From Murinocardiopsis flavida (lineage in GTDB: Bacteria > Actinomycetota > Actinomycetes > Streptosporangiales > Streptosporangiaceae): a DNA stretch of 64,000 nt. The DNA is taken from NCBI RefSeq assembly GCF_003014485.1, contig NZ_PYGA01000001.1, forward strand, positions 434,001-498,000, written 5' to 3'. This document shows, piece after piece, positions 50,553 to 60,139 of this stretch (position 1 is the stretch's first letter; every line of letters starts with the position of its first letter). The translations under genes and the position numbers were made by a program. The notes beneath the pieces are model-generated. The model ran no database searches and had not been told where the DNA came from. It saw only the letters and a program-made list of their open reading frames with translations.

Positions 50553-50909
50553 TTACCCGGGGGGCCATTGGAGGCCGCGCCCGCCCAGGACGTGGGCGTG
50601 GACGTGGAAGACGGTCTGCCCCGCTCCCGAGCCCGTGTTGAACACCACTCGGTAGCCGCTCTCCGCGACCCCGTCGGCGACCGCGACCTCGTGCGCTTCG
50701 CGCACCATCTCGTCGGTGAGGCCGGTTCCCGCGGCCGCTGCCGCCGCGGCGTCCGCGAAGTGCTCGTGCGGAATGACCAGCACATGCGTCGGCGCCTGGG
50801 GGTTGATGTCGCGGAATGCGAGGGTGCGCTCCCCTCTCCGGACGATCTCGGCGGGCACGTCGCCCGCCACGATCTTGCAGAACAGGCAGTCCGGGTCGGT
50901 CGCCGCCAC
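50553..50909 (-). CDS. HIT family protein
   Basis: The 118-residue protein has the zinc N-terminus CLFC and the histidine triad HVHAHVLGG at the C-terminus. HIT enzymes hydrolyse nucleotidyl phosphoramidates. GTG 50909 follows AAGGGGGA. It precedes phoH in the conserved block. Upstream lies a pair of 15-bp direct repeats. Confidence 0.93.
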   Translation of the reverse strand: MAATDPDCLFCKIVAGDVPAEIVRRGERTLAFRDINPQAPTHVLVIPHEHFADAAAAAAAGTGLTDEMVREAHEVAVADGVAESGYRVVFNTGSGAGQTVFHVHAHVLGGRGLQWPPG

Positions 50910-51297
50910 CGGAGGTCCCCCTTTTGGATCGTCGCTGTTTGGATCGTCGCTGTTCGGGCCGGTTCCGCTCGGCCGTGCCGCCCGGTCGGGCCCGCTGTAC
51001 GGCACCAATGATGCCCGAGTGCGGGGTGGTGTCGTCCGCGGGCCGCGCGCACCGTTCCCGGCCCGGCCTGTTGGCCGATTCCGCCGCAGCACTGCGCGCG
51101 ATCTCCTACGGTGGGACGCGCGGTCCGCTCCCACAAGCGCGCGCTGGGCCCGCGCCAAACCGACGTGATTGGCCTTTCCTGGCCGGAAACGCGGCGGAGA
51201 ACGCGGGTTATTCTGGTCGTTCGCGTGGATTCCGCAAGGAGTTGCCGAAGCGGGCCACCAGAACTGTCGGGCGGAGCAAGGCGAAGGTGAGTGTTCG
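50910..51297. other. Divergent HIT/sigma factor control region
   Basis: It holds a 15-bp direct repeat GGATCGTCGCTGTTY at 50926-50940 and 50941-50955, 17 bp before the HIT start. The rest has no codon bias, although the sigma frame stays open back to 51169. Confidence 0.5.
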
Positions 51298-51984
51298 GTG
51301 AAGGCCGTCCCCCGGTGGTTCGCCGCGCGCGGGCGCCCCGCCCCGGAACCGCGCGAGACCGCCGCTACCGAACGAGGCGAATCGGCGCCACTCCGTCGTA
51401 AACCCGACGAGGCCGACACGCGTCCTAACAACGTGACGGAGACAATGGTGGCGGCGTCGTCCGCGGCGGCCATCACCGCAGAAGCCGCGGAATGGGACGC
51501 CGACCAAGCGGTGACTCAGCTCTACAGCGCCCATTACCGCCCGCTGGTGCGGCTCGCGACCCTGCTCGTGCGCGACTTCGCGACCGCCGAGGAGGTCGTG
51601 CAGGACGCCTTCGTGGCCATGCACGGCGCCTGGCGGCGGCTGCGCGACCCCAACAAGGCGGTCGCCTACCTGCGCCAGTCGGTCGTGAACAAGGCAAGGT
51701 CGGTGCTGCGGCACCGCGCGGTGGTCGACAAGCACGCGCCCAAGGCGCTGCCCGATGAGCCCAGCGCCGAGCACGGCGCGCTCGGGCTCCTCGAACGCGC
51801 CGCGGTCATCGAAGCGCTCCGGGGACTGCCCACCCGGCAGCGCGAGGCCATCGTGCTCCGCTACTACGGCGACTTCTCCGAAGCGCAGATCGCCGACGCC
51901 ATGGGGATCAGCAAGGGCGCCGTGAAGAGTCACACCGCCCGAGGTATTGCCGCACTGCGCTCTGTTCTGGAGCAGACGACATGA
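51298..51984 (+). CDS. SigE-family (ECF-like) RNA polymerase sigma factor
   Basis: The 228-residue sigma factor has region 2 (LYSAHYRPLVRLATLLVRDFATAEEVVQDAFVAMHGAWRRLRDPNKAVAYLRQSVVNKARSVLRH) and region 4 (LPTRQREAIVLRYYGDFSEAQIADAMGISKGAVKSHTARGIAALR). The first 75 residues are unstructured and charged. GTG 51298 has AAGGTGAG upstream. Its stop overlaps the next gene as ATGA, so the pair is coupled. Confidence 0.92.
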   Translation: MKAVPRWFAARGRPAPEPRETAATERGESAPLRRKPDEADTRPNNVTETMVAASSAAAITAEAAEWDADQAVTQLYSAHYRPLVRLATLLVRDFATAEEVVQDAFVAMHGAWRRLRDPNKAVAYLRQSVVNKARSVLRHRAVVDKHAPKALPDEPSAEHGALGLLERAAVIEALRGLPTRQREAIVLRYYGDFSEAQIADAMGISKGAVKSHTARGIAALRSVLEQTT

Positions 51985-52610
51985 CCGAACCGTTCAACGA
52001 CGAGACGGACGACCGGCTCCGCGCGATCCTGCGTGCCGAGGCCGACTCCGTCGCGCCTTCAGCCGACGCGCTGGAGCGCATCCGCTCCCGCACCCAGCAC
52101 CGCCCTTTCGCCTCCTGGCTCGGCCTGTCTTGGCTGCGGCCCGCCACTGCGGTCGCCGCCGCGGCGGCGATCGTCGGCTCGGTCCTCATCGGCACACCGC
52201 AGATCCGCGAGCAGTTCATGCCCGGCCCCGTCACCTCGGCCGAGTCCTCGCACTCGCCCGACACCGAGACCGGCGAGGGCCGCCCGCACGGTGAGCCCTC
52301 CGAGCCGCCGGACGGCGACGAGCCGCCCGGCCCGGGTGGCGGCGAGCCCGCACCGCAGCCGACCCCGGAGAACCCCCCGCCGCACGAGGACCCCGAGGAG
52401 CAGCCGCGCATCTCCTCGAACTGCTCCGAGCCGCCGGCCGAGCCCCCGGCCGCCCGGTCCGGCGCCGAAGAGGACGCCGCCGAGGAGTGCCGTCCCACAG
52501 AGGGCCCCGCGGAGCCCGGTCCCACACCCGGCGGCGAGGTCCCCGGCGAGAGCCCGCCGCCCAACACCGGCCAGCCCGAGCCGAGCCCGCAGCCCGAAGT
52601 CCAGCCGTAG
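51981..52610 (+). CDS. Single-pass membrane protein, probable anti-sigma partner
   Basis: The 209-residue protein has a cytoplasmic N-terminal 50 residues (DDRLRAILRAEADSVAPSADALERIRSRTQ), one membrane helix (about 54-71) and an outside region very rich in Pro, Glu and Gly (about 80-209). The ATGA overlap with the sigma factor gene suggests an anti-sigma factor, yet it has no HxxxCxxC zinc anti-sigma motif. The two Cys residues are in the outer part (NCSEPP, ECRPTE). Confidence 0.7.
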   Translation: MTEPFNDETDDRLRAILRAEADSVAPSADALERIRSRTQHRPFASWLGLSWLRPATAVAAAAAIVGSVLIGTPQIREQFMPGPVTSAESSHSPDTETGEGRPHGEPSEPPDGDEPPGPGGGEPAPQPTPENPPPHEDPEEQPRISSNCSEPPAEPPAARSGAEEDAAEECRPTEGPAEPGPTPGGEVPGESPPPNTGQPEPSPQPEVQP

Positions 52611-52697
52611 CGGGTGCCGGGTACCGGCCCGGCGGGTACTGAACAGGACGCGCGTCGGTGGCCGAGAACCAGACCGCGGGCATGCCGCCGGGGACTG

Positions 52698-53438
52698 CTA
52701 CCAGCGCCCGGTGCGCGCCTGGAGGACCGAGAGCGCGGCGACCCCCGCCGTCGAGGTGCGCAGCACCGTGGGGCCCAGGAGCGCGCGCACACCGCCCGCG
52801 GCGTCGAACGCCGCCAGTTCGGTGTCGGTGAGGCCGCCCTCGGGGCCCACCACCAGCACGATGTGCGCGTCCTCCGACGGCTCCGGCAGCGGCAGCGCCG
52901 CCAGCCGGGTGTCGGCCTCTTCGTGCAGCACGATCGCCGCGGTGGCGGCGCCCACCGCCGCGGCGGCCGCGGCGGTGGCGGTCGGCTCGGACACCTCCGG
53001 CACCCTGCTGCGCCGCGCCTGCTTCGCCGCTTCGCGGGCCGCGGACCGCCATTTCGCCAGTGCCTTCGCCGCACGGTCGGGCTTCCACCGGGTGACGCAG
53101 CGCTCGGCGGCCCACGGCACGATGGCGTCCACACCGGCCTCGGTCATGAGTTCCACGGCGAGTTCGCCGCGGTCGCCCTTCGGCAGCGCCTGCACGACGG
53201 TGATGCGGGGGCGCGGCGGCGGTTCTTCGGCGCGGTCGACGACGTCGCAGGTGATGGTGTCCTTGCCGGTGGAGGCGACGACGCAGCGCGCGCGGACGCC
53301 CGCCCCGTCGACCAGGTCGACGGTCTCGCCCTCGCGCAGCCGCCGCACCGCGGCGGCGTGGCGGCCCTCAGGACCGGTGAGGACGACGCGGTCGAGGGCG
53401 AGGGCGCCCGGCTCGGTCACGAACACCGGTGCGGTCAC
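52698..53438 (-). CDS. rsmE: 16S rRNA (uracil-1498-N3)-methyltransferase RsmE
   Basis: The 246-residue SPOUT methyltransferase has an N-terminal PUA-like domain (residues 1-70), ITVVQALPKGDRGELAVELMTEAGVDAIVPW, and the knot motif VGPEGGLTDTELAAF plus LGPTVLRTSTAGVAALSVL. It methylates U1498 of 16S rRNA. GTG 53438 follows GAGAGGA. It is separated from dnaJ by two hairpins. Confidence 0.95.
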   Translation of the reverse strand: MTAPVFVTEPGALALDRVVLTGPEGRHAAAVRRLREGETVDLVDGAGVRARCVVASTGKDTITCDVVDRAEEPPPRPRITVVQALPKGDRGELAVELMTEAGVDAIVPWAAERCVTRWKPDRAAKALAKWRSAAREAAKQARRSRVPEVSEPTATAAAAAAVGAATAAIVLHEEADTRLAALPLPEPSEDAHIVLVVGPEGGLTDTELAAFDAAGGVRALLGPTVLRTSTAGVAALSVLQARTGRW

Positions 53439-53495
53439 GGTCCCGTCCTCTCGATCGGCCCGGCGGGCGCCGCGCCCCGGGCGGTGCAGCACAGC

Positions 53496-53590
53496 GGCCG
53501 GGCCCCTCGGATGAGGGCCCCGGCCAGGGGTCGAACAGCGCGCCGGCGCGCACCGGAAGCGGCGCCCGCCCCCGGAGAGGCGGGCGCCGC
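53496..53590 (-). terminator. Two hairpins after dnaJ
   Basis: GCGGCGCCCGCC (53559-53570) pairs perfectly with GGCGGGCGCCGC (53579-53590), 8 bp past the dnaJ stop. GGCCGGGCCCCTC (53496-53508) pairs with GAGGGCCCCGGCC (53513-53525) with one mismatch. Confidence 0.7.
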
Positions 53591-53597
53591 CCGCCGG

Positions 53598-54737
53598 TCA
53601 GCGGGTGCCGAACGCGTCGCGCAGGCGGGAGAAGAAGTTGCCGTGCCCCGGGCTGAACTTGCCCGGAGGGTGGTTCTCGCCGCGCAGTTCCGCGAACTTG
53701 CGCAGCAGCGCCTCCTGCTCCTCGTCGAGCTTGTTCGGGGTCTCGACGTTCACCCGGATCATGAGGTCGCCGCGGCCGGGGTCGTTCAGGTGCCGGCAGC
53801 CGCGGCCGTCGAGGGTGATGACGTGGTCGGAGTTGGTGCCCGGCCGGACGTCGACCTCCTCCTCGCCGTCGAGGGTCTCGATTGTGAGGGACGCGCCGAG
53901 CGCGGCGGCGGTCATGGGAACGGTGACGGTGCAGTGCAGGTCGTCGCCGCGCCGCTCGAAGATCGGGTGCGGCTTCTGCACGATCTCCAGGAAGATGTCG
54001 CCGCGGGGCCCGCCGTTGGGGCCGATCTCGCCTTCGCCCGCGAGCTGGATCTGGGTGCCGTCCTCGACACCGGCGGGGATCTGCACCTTGCGGGTGACCC
54101 GCTCGCGGACCCGGCCCTCGCCCGCGCAGTCGGGGCAGGGGTCGGTGATGACGGTGCCCTGCCCGGCGCACTGCGGGCACGGCCGGGTGGTCATGACCTG
54201 ACCCAGGAAGGAGCGGGTGACCTGAGACACCTCGCCGCGCCCCTGGCACATGTCGCAGGTGTGGCGCTGGGTGCCGTTGGCGGTGCCCTCGCCGTGGCAG
54301 GTGTCGCACAGCACCGCGGTGGGGAACGTGACGTCCTTGGTGACGCCGAACGCGGTCTCGGAGAGGTCGAGCTCGACCCGCACCTTGATGCTGCGGCCGC
54401 GCCGCGCGCGGTCGCGCGGTCCGCGCCCGCCACCGCCGCCCCCGCCGAAGAAGGCGTTCATGATGTCGTCGAAGGGGAACCCCGCGGCGCCGCCGCCGAA
54501 CCCGCCGCCGGCACCGGACTGCGCGAACGGGTCGGCGCCCATGTCGAACATGCGGCGCTTGCTCTCGTCAGAGAGGACCTCGTAGGCCTGGGTCACTTCC
54601 TTGAAGCGCTCCTGGGTGGCGGGGTCGGGGTTGACGTCGGGGTGGAGTTCCCGCGCGAGCCGCCGGTATGCCTTCTTGATCTCGTCCTTGGACGCCTCGC
54701 GCCGCACTCCGAGGATCTCGTAGTAATCCCTGGCCAC
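53598..54737 (-). CDS. dnaJ: Chaperone DnaJ
   Basis: The 379-residue protein is a class I Hsp40: J-domain with HPD ([11 protein letters not shown]), a Gly-rich linker, four zinc-finger CxxCxGxG motifs ([32 protein letters not shown]) and the C-terminal substrate domains. GTG 54737 starts at the base after the hrcA stop. This is the HrcA-linked second DnaJ of actinobacteria. Confidence 0.96.
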   Translation of the reverse strand: MARDYYEILGVRREASKDEIKKAYRRLARELHPDVNPDPATQERFKEVTQAYEVLSDESKRRMFDMGADPFAQSGAGGGFGGGAAGFPFDDIMNAFFGGGGGGGRGPRDRARRGRSIKVRVELDLSETAFGVTKDVTFPTAVLCDTCHGEGTANGTQRHTCDMCQGRGEVSQVTRSFLGQVMTTRPCPQCAGQGTVITDPCPDCAGEGRVRERVTRKVQIPAGVEDGTQIQLAGEGEIGPNGGPRGDIFLEIVQKPHPIFERRGDDLHCTVTVPMTAAALGASLTIETLDGEEEVDVRPGTNSDHVITLDGRGCRHLNDPGRGDLMIRVNVETPNKLDEEQEALLRKFAELRGENHPPGKFSPGHGNFFSRLRDAFGTR

Positions 54738-55751
54738 TTACTGCCCCGCCAAGATCGTTCCGACGTAACGTGCCACTGCGCGTACCGCTCCCATCGTTCC
54801 CGGGTAGTCCATTCGGGTCGGGCCCACAACCCCGAGTTTGGCCAGCGACTGGTCGCCGATGCCGTAGCCGGCAGAGACGATCGACGTGGATCGCAGGCCC
54901 TCGTGGGAGTTCTCGGCTCCGATGCGCACCGAGAGCATGGACGGGTCGCCCACCTCACCGAGCAAACGTATGAGGACGACGTTTTCTTCCAATGCCTCGA
55001 GAACCTCACGCAGGCTAGCCGAGAAATCGACCGCCGCGAGATTCGCGGTCCCCGCGAGCATGATCTTCTCCTCGTGCCGCTCCACGAGGCTCTCCAGCAG
55101 CACCGACAGGACCAGCGCCGCCATGGGGCGCTCCTCGGGGGGCATCTGCGCGGGGAGGTCGGAGACGGACGTGGGCACATCGGTGAGCCACGTGCCGACC
55201 AGCGCCCGGTTCAGGCGCCCGCGGAGGTTCTCCACGGCGTCCTCGGTGACCTGCCCCATGCCCTCGATGACCCGCTGCTCGACGCGGCCGGTGTTGAGGA
55301 TGAGCACCATCATGACGCGCTGGCCGCCCAGCGGGACGAGCTCGATGTGCTGCACCGATGAGCGGGTCAGCGACGGGTACTGCACGATCGCGACCTGGCG
55401 GGTCAGCTGCGCGAGCAGCCGCACCGTGCGGGCGACGATCTCGTCGAGGTCGACCGCGCCGGTGAGGAAGGTCTCGATGGCGCGGCGCTCCGCCTGCGAC
55501 AGCGGCTTGACGTTGGACAGCCGGTCGACGAAAAGGCGGTACCCCTTGTCGGTGGGCACCCGGCCCGCACTCGTGTGCGGCTGGGCGATGTAGCCCTCTT
55601 CCTCCAAGGCCACCATGTCGTTGCGGATGGTCGCCGGCGAGACGCCGAGTGTGTGCCGGTCGGCGATGCCCTTGGAGCCCACGGGTTCATTCGTGGACAC
55701 GTGGTCCTCGACGATGGCACGCAGCACGGCGAGTTTGCGCTCGTTGAGCAC
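54738..55751 (-). CDS. hrcA: Heat-inducible transcriptional repressor HrcA
   Basis: The 337-residue repressor has the N-terminal winged HTH ([63 protein letters not shown]) and the GAF-like dimer domain. GTG 55751 follows AGGAGG. A CIRCE element lies 12 bp upstream, so it represses its own operon with dnaJ, released on heat shock through GroE. Confidence 0.96.
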   Translation of the reverse strand: MLNERKLAVLRAIVEDHVSTNEPVGSKGIADRHTLGVSPATIRNDMVALEEEGYIAQPHTSAGRVPTDKGYRLFVDRLSNVKPLSQAERRAIETFLTGAVDLDEIVARTVRLLAQLTRQVAIVQYPSLTRSSVQHIELVPLGGQRVMMVLILNTGRVEQRVIEGMGQVTEDAVENLRGRLNRALVGTWLTDVPTSVSDLPAQMPPEERPMAALVLSVLLESLVERHEEKIMLAGTANLAAVDFSASLREVLEALEENVVLIRLLGEVGDPSMLSVRIGAENSHEGLRSTSIVSAGYGIGDQSLAKLGVVGPTRMDYPGTMGAVRAVARYVGTILAGQ

Positions 55752-55762
55752 AACCCCACCTC

Positions 55763-55789
55763 CTGGCACTCCGTGGTCCTCAGTGCTAA
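55763..55789 (-). promoter_or_regulatory. CIRCE element before hrcA
   Basis: On the minus strand TTAGCACTG, nine bases, GAGTGCCAG: three mismatches to the consensus TTAGCACTC-N9-GAGTGCTAA. It overlaps the region just before the AGGAGG site. Confidence 0.88.
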
Positions 55790-55929
55790 TTCTATGCGCC
55801 CGCCGACCGCTCCGCAGGGGCGGGAGCCGCCCTCGCGCTCCGCGCGCCGGTCAACGGGCCGTGAACCGCCACGTCACCGGCCCGCCGCACGCCGTGGCCC
55901 GGTCCGGGCGACAGTGCGAGTATGAGGCC

Positions 55930-56577
55930 ATGTTCCACGCGCCCCAGCCGAAACCCGCGGAGCTCCGACCGCGCCGATGGTGGTACTGGGCCGGCGGCCT
56001 GGTGATCCTGGCCGGGTTCGTGGCGGGCATCACCGGATTCGCCATCGGCCTGGTGAGCGCCCTCGGCATGCCCGAACTCGAAACGAGGTTCCACGCCGGC
56101 GAGGAGGCCGTCCTCCAGGCCGGGCGCGCCAACGACGATACGCGCACCTGGCTCCTCTACGCCGACCGCCCGATGACGTCCTCCGAGGTCGACGACTCCT
56201 GCACGATCGACGGCCCCGACCCGGACGCGGCCTTCGACATGGCGAACTTCAGCCAGGAGACGACGTCCGGCGACCAGACGTGGGTCCTCGCCGCCGCCAT
56301 CGACATCAGCGAACCGGGCACTTACACCATCGCATGCGCGGCGGACAGCGGTGCCGAGTTCGGCGTCGGGTACGGCGACAACGGGGTGAGGTTCGCCACC
56401 GGGCTCGCGGGCGGGCTCGCGTCGTTCTTCCTGCTGCCGGCGCTCGGGCTGGTCATCGGCGTGCCGATCCTCATCGTGACGGCCGTCCGGCGCCGCAGCC
56501 ACCGCCGCAGGCTCATGAGCGGGGCCCGGCCGGACGCGTGGGGCCCCGGGTACGGCGGGCCCGGGTACGGCGGGTGA
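55930..56577 (+). CDS. Two-helix membrane protein of unknown function
   Basis: The 215-residue protein has a membrane helix at about 21-43 (WYWAGGLVILAGFVAGITGF), an extracellular domain with two Cys residues (DDSCTIDGP and TIACAADSG) likely to form a disulphide, a second helix at about 156-187 and a basic inner tail ending GPGYGGPGYGG. I do not recognise the family. ATG 55930 is chosen by codon bias and helix position. It is divergent from hrcA. Confidence 0.7.
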   Translation: MFHAPQPKPAELRPRRWWYWAGGLVILAGFVAGITGFAIGLVSALGMPELETRFHAGEEAVLQAGRANDDTRTWLLYADRPMTSSEVDDSCTIDGPDPDAAFDMANFSQETTSGDQTWVLAAAIDISEPGTYTIACAADSGAEFGVGYGDNGVRFATGLAGGLASFFLLPALGLVIGVPILIVTAVRRRSHRRRLMSGARPDAWGPGYGGPGYGG

Positions 56578-56647
56578 CCCGCCAGGCCGCGCGCGGCGGA
56601 CCGCGGACACGCCGCGCCCGCACTGCCGCCGCCCTCGGGCGGGCCAC

Positions 56648-56653
56648 TAGAAT
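56648..56653 (+). promoter_or_regulatory. Candidate -10 element for a leaderless DUF3097 transcript
   Basis: TAGAAT stands 7 nt before GTG 56661 with no Shine-Dalgarno sequence. Confidence 0.45.
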
Positions 56654-56660
56654 CCCGGCC

Positions 56661-57512
56661 GTGCGCAGGAATCCCGAGAAGCCCTCATCCCGGTACCCGG
56701 CCGACGTCCTCGCCGGCGACTGGCGGCGGCCCCGCAAGGGCATCGTCAAGGAGGTCCCGGCTGAGCAGGGGCTCGTGGCGGAGTCCGGCGACGAAGGGTT
56801 CTGCGGCGCCGTGGTCGCCTGCGACAAGCAGACCGTCACGCTGGAGGACCGCAACGGGCGGCGCCGCGTGTTCGACCTCGCCCCCGCGGCCTTCCTCATC
56901 GACGGCGTGCCGGTGACCCTCGTCCGGCCCACCGCCGCCGCCCGGCCGGCTGCGCTGCGCAGCGCGTCGGGCTCCGTCGCGGTGCGCGACCTGCGGTCGC
57001 AGGTCGCGAAGGAGAGCCGGATCTACGTCGAGGGCGTGCACGACGCCGAGTTGGTCGAGCGGATCTGGGGCCATGACCTGCGCGTCGAGGGCGTGGTGGT
57101 GGAGTACCTGGAGGGGATCGACCACCTGCCCGAGATCGTGGCGGAGTTCGGCCCGGGCCCGGGCCGGCACCTCGGCGTGCTGGTCGACCACCTGGTCAAG
57201 GGCTCCAAGGAGAGCCGGATCGCCGCCGAGGTCACCTCGCCGCACGTCCTGGTCGCCGGGCACCCGTTCGTCGACGTCTGGGCCGCGGTGAAACCGTCCG
57301 CCGTGGGGATCCCGGCGTGGCCGGAGGTCCCGCGGGGTATCCCGTGGAAGGAGGGCGTGCTGGAGCGGCTGGGGTGGCGTGAGGAGCCGCCGGACGCCTG
57401 GCGGCGCATCCTCGGGTCGGTCCGCACCTTCGCCGATCTGGAACCCGAACTGCTCGGACGCGTCGAAGAACTCATCGACTTCGTCACCGCCGCCGACTCC
57501 AGCGGGGGCTAG
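56661..57512 (+). CDS. DUF3097 family protein
   Basis: The 283-residue protein is the conserved actinobacterial DUF3097: [28 protein letters not shown] at the start, an N-terminal small barrel, and a Toprim-like C-terminal part ([59 protein letters not shown]). The acidic residues of the EGxxD and DHL segments look like a metal site, so a role in nucleic-acid handling is possible. The start is GTG 56661. Confidence 0.82.
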   Translation: MRRNPEKPSSRYPADVLAGDWRRPRKGIVKEVPAEQGLVAESGDEGFCGAVVACDKQTVTLEDRNGRRRVFDLAPAAFLIDGVPVTLVRPTAAARPAALRSASGSVAVRDLRSQVAKESRIYVEGVHDAELVERIWGHDLRVEGVVVEYLEGIDHLPEIVAEFGPGPGRHLGVLVDHLVKGSKESRIAAEVTSPHVLVAGHPFVDVWAAVKPSAVGIPAWPEVPRGIPWKEGVLERLGWREEPPDAWRRILGSVRTFADLEPELLGRVEELIDFVTAADSSGG

Positions 57513-57618
57513 GCTCGTTCCGAGGACCGCGCGTCGCGCGTCTCCGGACGCGCCCGTACCAATGCGACCGGAACCCCGCGATTCGGCCCGGCACAATAGG
57601 CAAGAGCCAAGGGACACC

Positions 57619-58839
57619 ATGAGCGAGACACCGCCCCATTCCCCACCGCCCCACGATCCCGCATCGGGCGGCCAGCAGGCCCATGGCCCCAATCCGTCCG
57701 GGCAGGCGGGTACCGGCGGTCAGCCCGGCTACGGTCAGTACGGGCAGCACCCGTCGGGAGAGCAGCAGGGCTACGGCCAGGAGCAGCAGTACCCGAGCGG
57801 CGGGCAGCCCGGCTATGGACAGCAGGGCCGGCAGGGCTACCCGCAGGCCCAACCCGGCGGCGCCCAACCGGGGTACGGCCAGGAGCAGTACCCCAGCGGC
57901 GGCCAGTCCGGCTACGGGCAGCAGGGCCAGCAGGGCTACCCCTCGGGAGCGCAGCCCGGCTACGGCCAGCAGTACTCCAGCGGCGCCCAGCAGGGCTACG
58001 GCCAGCAGGGTTACGGCCAGCAGGGGTACCCGCAGGCCCAGCCCGGCGGCCAACCCGGGTACGGCCAGGAGCAGTACCCCAGCGGCGGGCAGCCCGGCTA
58101 CGGGCAGCAGGGCCAGCAGGGCTACCCGCAGGCCCAGCCCGGCGGCGCCCAACCGGGCTACGGCCAGGAGCAGCAGTACTCCGGCGGCCAGCAGGGCTAC
58201 GGGCAGCAGGGGTACCCGCAGGCCCAATCCGGCGGCCAGCCCGGGTACGGCCAGCAGCAGTACCCGGGCGAGGCCCAGCAGGGGTACGGGCAGCCGGGCT
58301 ACGGCCAGGAGCAGCAGCAGTACTCCGGCGGCGCCCAGCAGGGGTACCCGCAGGCGCAGCCCACCGGCGCGCAGCCCGGCTACGCCGACCCCCAGCAGGG
58401 CTACCCGCAGGACCCCGCCTACGCGCAGGACCCCGCCTACGCGCAGGGCTACGGCGCGCAGCAGCAGGGCGCGGCGGGCGGCGCCGGGTCCGACGACGTC
58501 ACCTGGTCGATGATCGCGCACCTGGCCGGGATGATCATGTCGTGCGTGGGCTGGCTGCCGACGATGATCATCCACATGGTCAAGAAGCAGCGCTCGGCCT
58601 TCCTCAAGCACCACACCAGCGAGGCGCTGAACTTCCAGCTCACACTGCTCATCCCCTACGTGATCTCCTGGGCGCTGTTCCTCGGGCTGGCGGTGTTCGC
58701 CCCCGACTATTCGCGCATCGGCTCCGGGCTGATCATCGTGGTGTGGGGGCTCGCGATCGTCGCGGGCGTCATCGCCGCGTTCCAGACCACCAAGGGGAAG
58801 TGGTTCCGCTATCCGGCGACGATCCGCTTCGTCAAGTGA
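57619..58839 (+). CDS. DUF4870 membrane protein with a long Gly/Gln/Tyr repeat domain
   Basis: The 406-residue protein has about 290 N-terminal residues of repeats such as [16 protein letters not shown], with spaced Tyr, almost no hydrophobic and few charged residues. The last 115 residues are a DUF4870 domain with three membrane helices ([58 protein letters not shown]) and the typical [13 protein letters not shown]. The repeat composition is like prion-like domains that form condensates; that it does so is inference. ATG 57619 follows AAGGGA. Confidence 0.85.
   Translation: MSETPPHSPPPHDPASGGQQAHGPNPSGQAGTGGQPGYGQYGQHPSGEQQGYGQEQQYPSGGQPGYGQQGRQGYPQAQPGGAQPGYGQEQYPSGGQSGYGQQGQQGYPSGAQPGYGQQYSSGAQQGYGQQGYGQQGYPQAQPGGQPGYGQEQYPSGGQPGYGQQGQQGYPQAQPGGAQPGYGQEQQYSGGQQGYGQQGYPQAQSGGQPGYGQQQYPGEAQQGYGQPGYGQEQQQYSGGAQQGYPQAQPTGAQPGYADPQQGYPQDPAYAQDPAYAQGYGAQQQGAAGGAGSDDVTWSMIAHLAGMIMSCVGWLPTMIIHMVKKQRSAFLKHHTSEALNFQLTLLIPYVISWALFLGLAVFAPDYSRIGSGLIIVVWGLAIVAGVIAAFQTTKGKWFRYPATIRFVK
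57715..58462 (+). repeat. Coding repeats of the GYGQQ domain
   Basis: Degenerate units of 15 to 60 bases built from CAGCCCGGCTACGG, GGCTACCCGCAGGCCCA and similar words fill this stretch. The longest near-identical blocks repeat at about 180-bp steps. Confidence 0.85.
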
Positions 58840-58866
58840 CCTGCGCGCCGCCGCCGGACCTTCGCG

Positions 58867-60099
58867 TCACGTGAGGTCGCGGACCACCGCGTCGGCCAGC
58901 AACCGGCCGCGCCGTGTCAGCACGGCGCGGCCGTCGTCGTACGCGGCGGGGTCGAGCAGGCCGTCTGCCGCCGCGCGCGCGGCGGCGCGCAGGCCGTCGG
59001 GCTCCAGCAGGTCCAAGGGGCACCCCTCGACGATGCGCAGCTCCAGCAGGATGCGTTCGAACCTGCGGTCGGCGGCGTCCAGGGTCTCGCGCGCCTGGCC
59101 GGGGCTGCGCCCCGCGGCGAGCCGCGCGGCGTAGGCCGCGGGGTGCTTGACGTTCCACCAGCGCGTGCCACCGACGTGGGAGTGCGCCCCGGGGCCGACG
59201 CCCCACCAGTCGCCGCCGGTCCAGTACAGCCGGTTGTGGCGGCTGCGCCCCGCCTCGGTCGTCGCCCAGTTCGACACCTCGTACCAGTGGTATCCGGCCG
59301 CGGACAGCAGGTCGTCGGCCATCAGGTAGCGGTCGGCCATGGTGTCGTCGTCGGGCGCGGCGAGCTCGCCGCGCCTGACGCGCGCGGCGAGCCGGGTGCC
59401 GTCCTCGACGATCAGCGAGTACGCGGAGACGTGGTCGGGCCCCGCTGCGACGGCGGCCTGGAGCGACTCCTTCCAGTCGGCGTCGCTCTCGCCGGGGGTG
59501 CCGTAGATCAGGTCCAGGTTGACGTGGTCGAATCCGGCCTCGCGGGCCCAGGTGACGCACTGCTGCGGGCGGCCGGGCGTGTGGGTGCGGTCGAGGACGT
59601 CCAGCACGTGCGGGCTGACGCTCTGCATGCCGAAGGAGACGCGGGTGAACCCGGCGTCGCGCAGGGCGGCGAGTGAGTCGCGGTCGACCGTCTCGGGGTT
59701 GGCCTCGGTGCTGACCTCGGCGCCGGGCGCCAGGCCGAACTCGGCGTCGACGGCGGCGAGCACCCGGCCGAGGTCCGCGGGGCTGAGGAGGGTGGGTGTG
59801 CCGCCGCCGACGAACACCGTCTCGACGGGGAGTTCGGCCGCGCCGAGGACCCTGCGTGCCTGCCGGATCTCCGCGACGGCCTGGTCGGCGTAGGTCTCGC
59901 GGGAGGAGGCCGCGGTGCCGTCGGCGGAGCGGAGTTCGGTGGCGGTGTAGGTGTTGAAGTCGCAGTAGCCGCAGCGGGTGACGCAGAACGGGACGTGCAC
60001 GTAGAGGCCGAACGGGCGGGTGCCCAGGCCGGCGAGGCTCCCCGCCGGGAGCCGGCCGTCGTCGGGGACGGGCTCGCCGTCGAGCGGTACGGAAGGCAT
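58867..60099 (-). CDS. hemW: HemW-type radical SAM protein
   Basis: The 410-residue protein has the radical SAM cluster motif CVTRCGYC (Cys39, Cys43, Cys46) after LYVHVPF, VGGGTPTLL, STEANPETV, FGMQSVSP and a C-terminal HemN-like part. HemW is a haem chaperone rather than a coproporphyrinogen dehydrogenase. Four Cys, CxxxCxxCxF, with Phe48 as in HemW. ATG 60099 has a GGA-only site. It precedes lepA in many actinobacteria. Confidence 0.93.
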   Translation of the reverse strand: MPSVPLDGEPVPDDGRLPAGSLAGLGTRPFGLYVHVPFCVTRCGYCDFNTYTATELRSADGTAASSRETYADQAVAEIRQARRVLGAAELPVETVFVGGGTPTLLSPADLGRVLAAVDAEFGLAPGAEVSTEANPETVDRDSLAALRDAGFTRVSFGMQSVSPHVLDVLDRTHTPGRPQQCVTWAREAGFDHVNLDLIYGTPGESDADWKESLQAAVAAGPDHVSAYSLIVEDGTRLAARVRRGELAAPDDDTMADRYLMADDLLSAAGYHWYEVSNWATTEAGRSRHNRLYWTGGDWWGVGPGAHSHVGGTRWWNVKHPAAYAARLAAGRSPGQARETLDAADRRFERILLELRIVEGCPLDLLEPDGLRAAARAAADGLLDPAAYDDGRAVLTRRGRLLADAVVRDLT

Positions 60100-60139
60100 G
60101 TGTCCAGTGTCGGTGATGGTGACCAGCGGCCGCGCCGAC

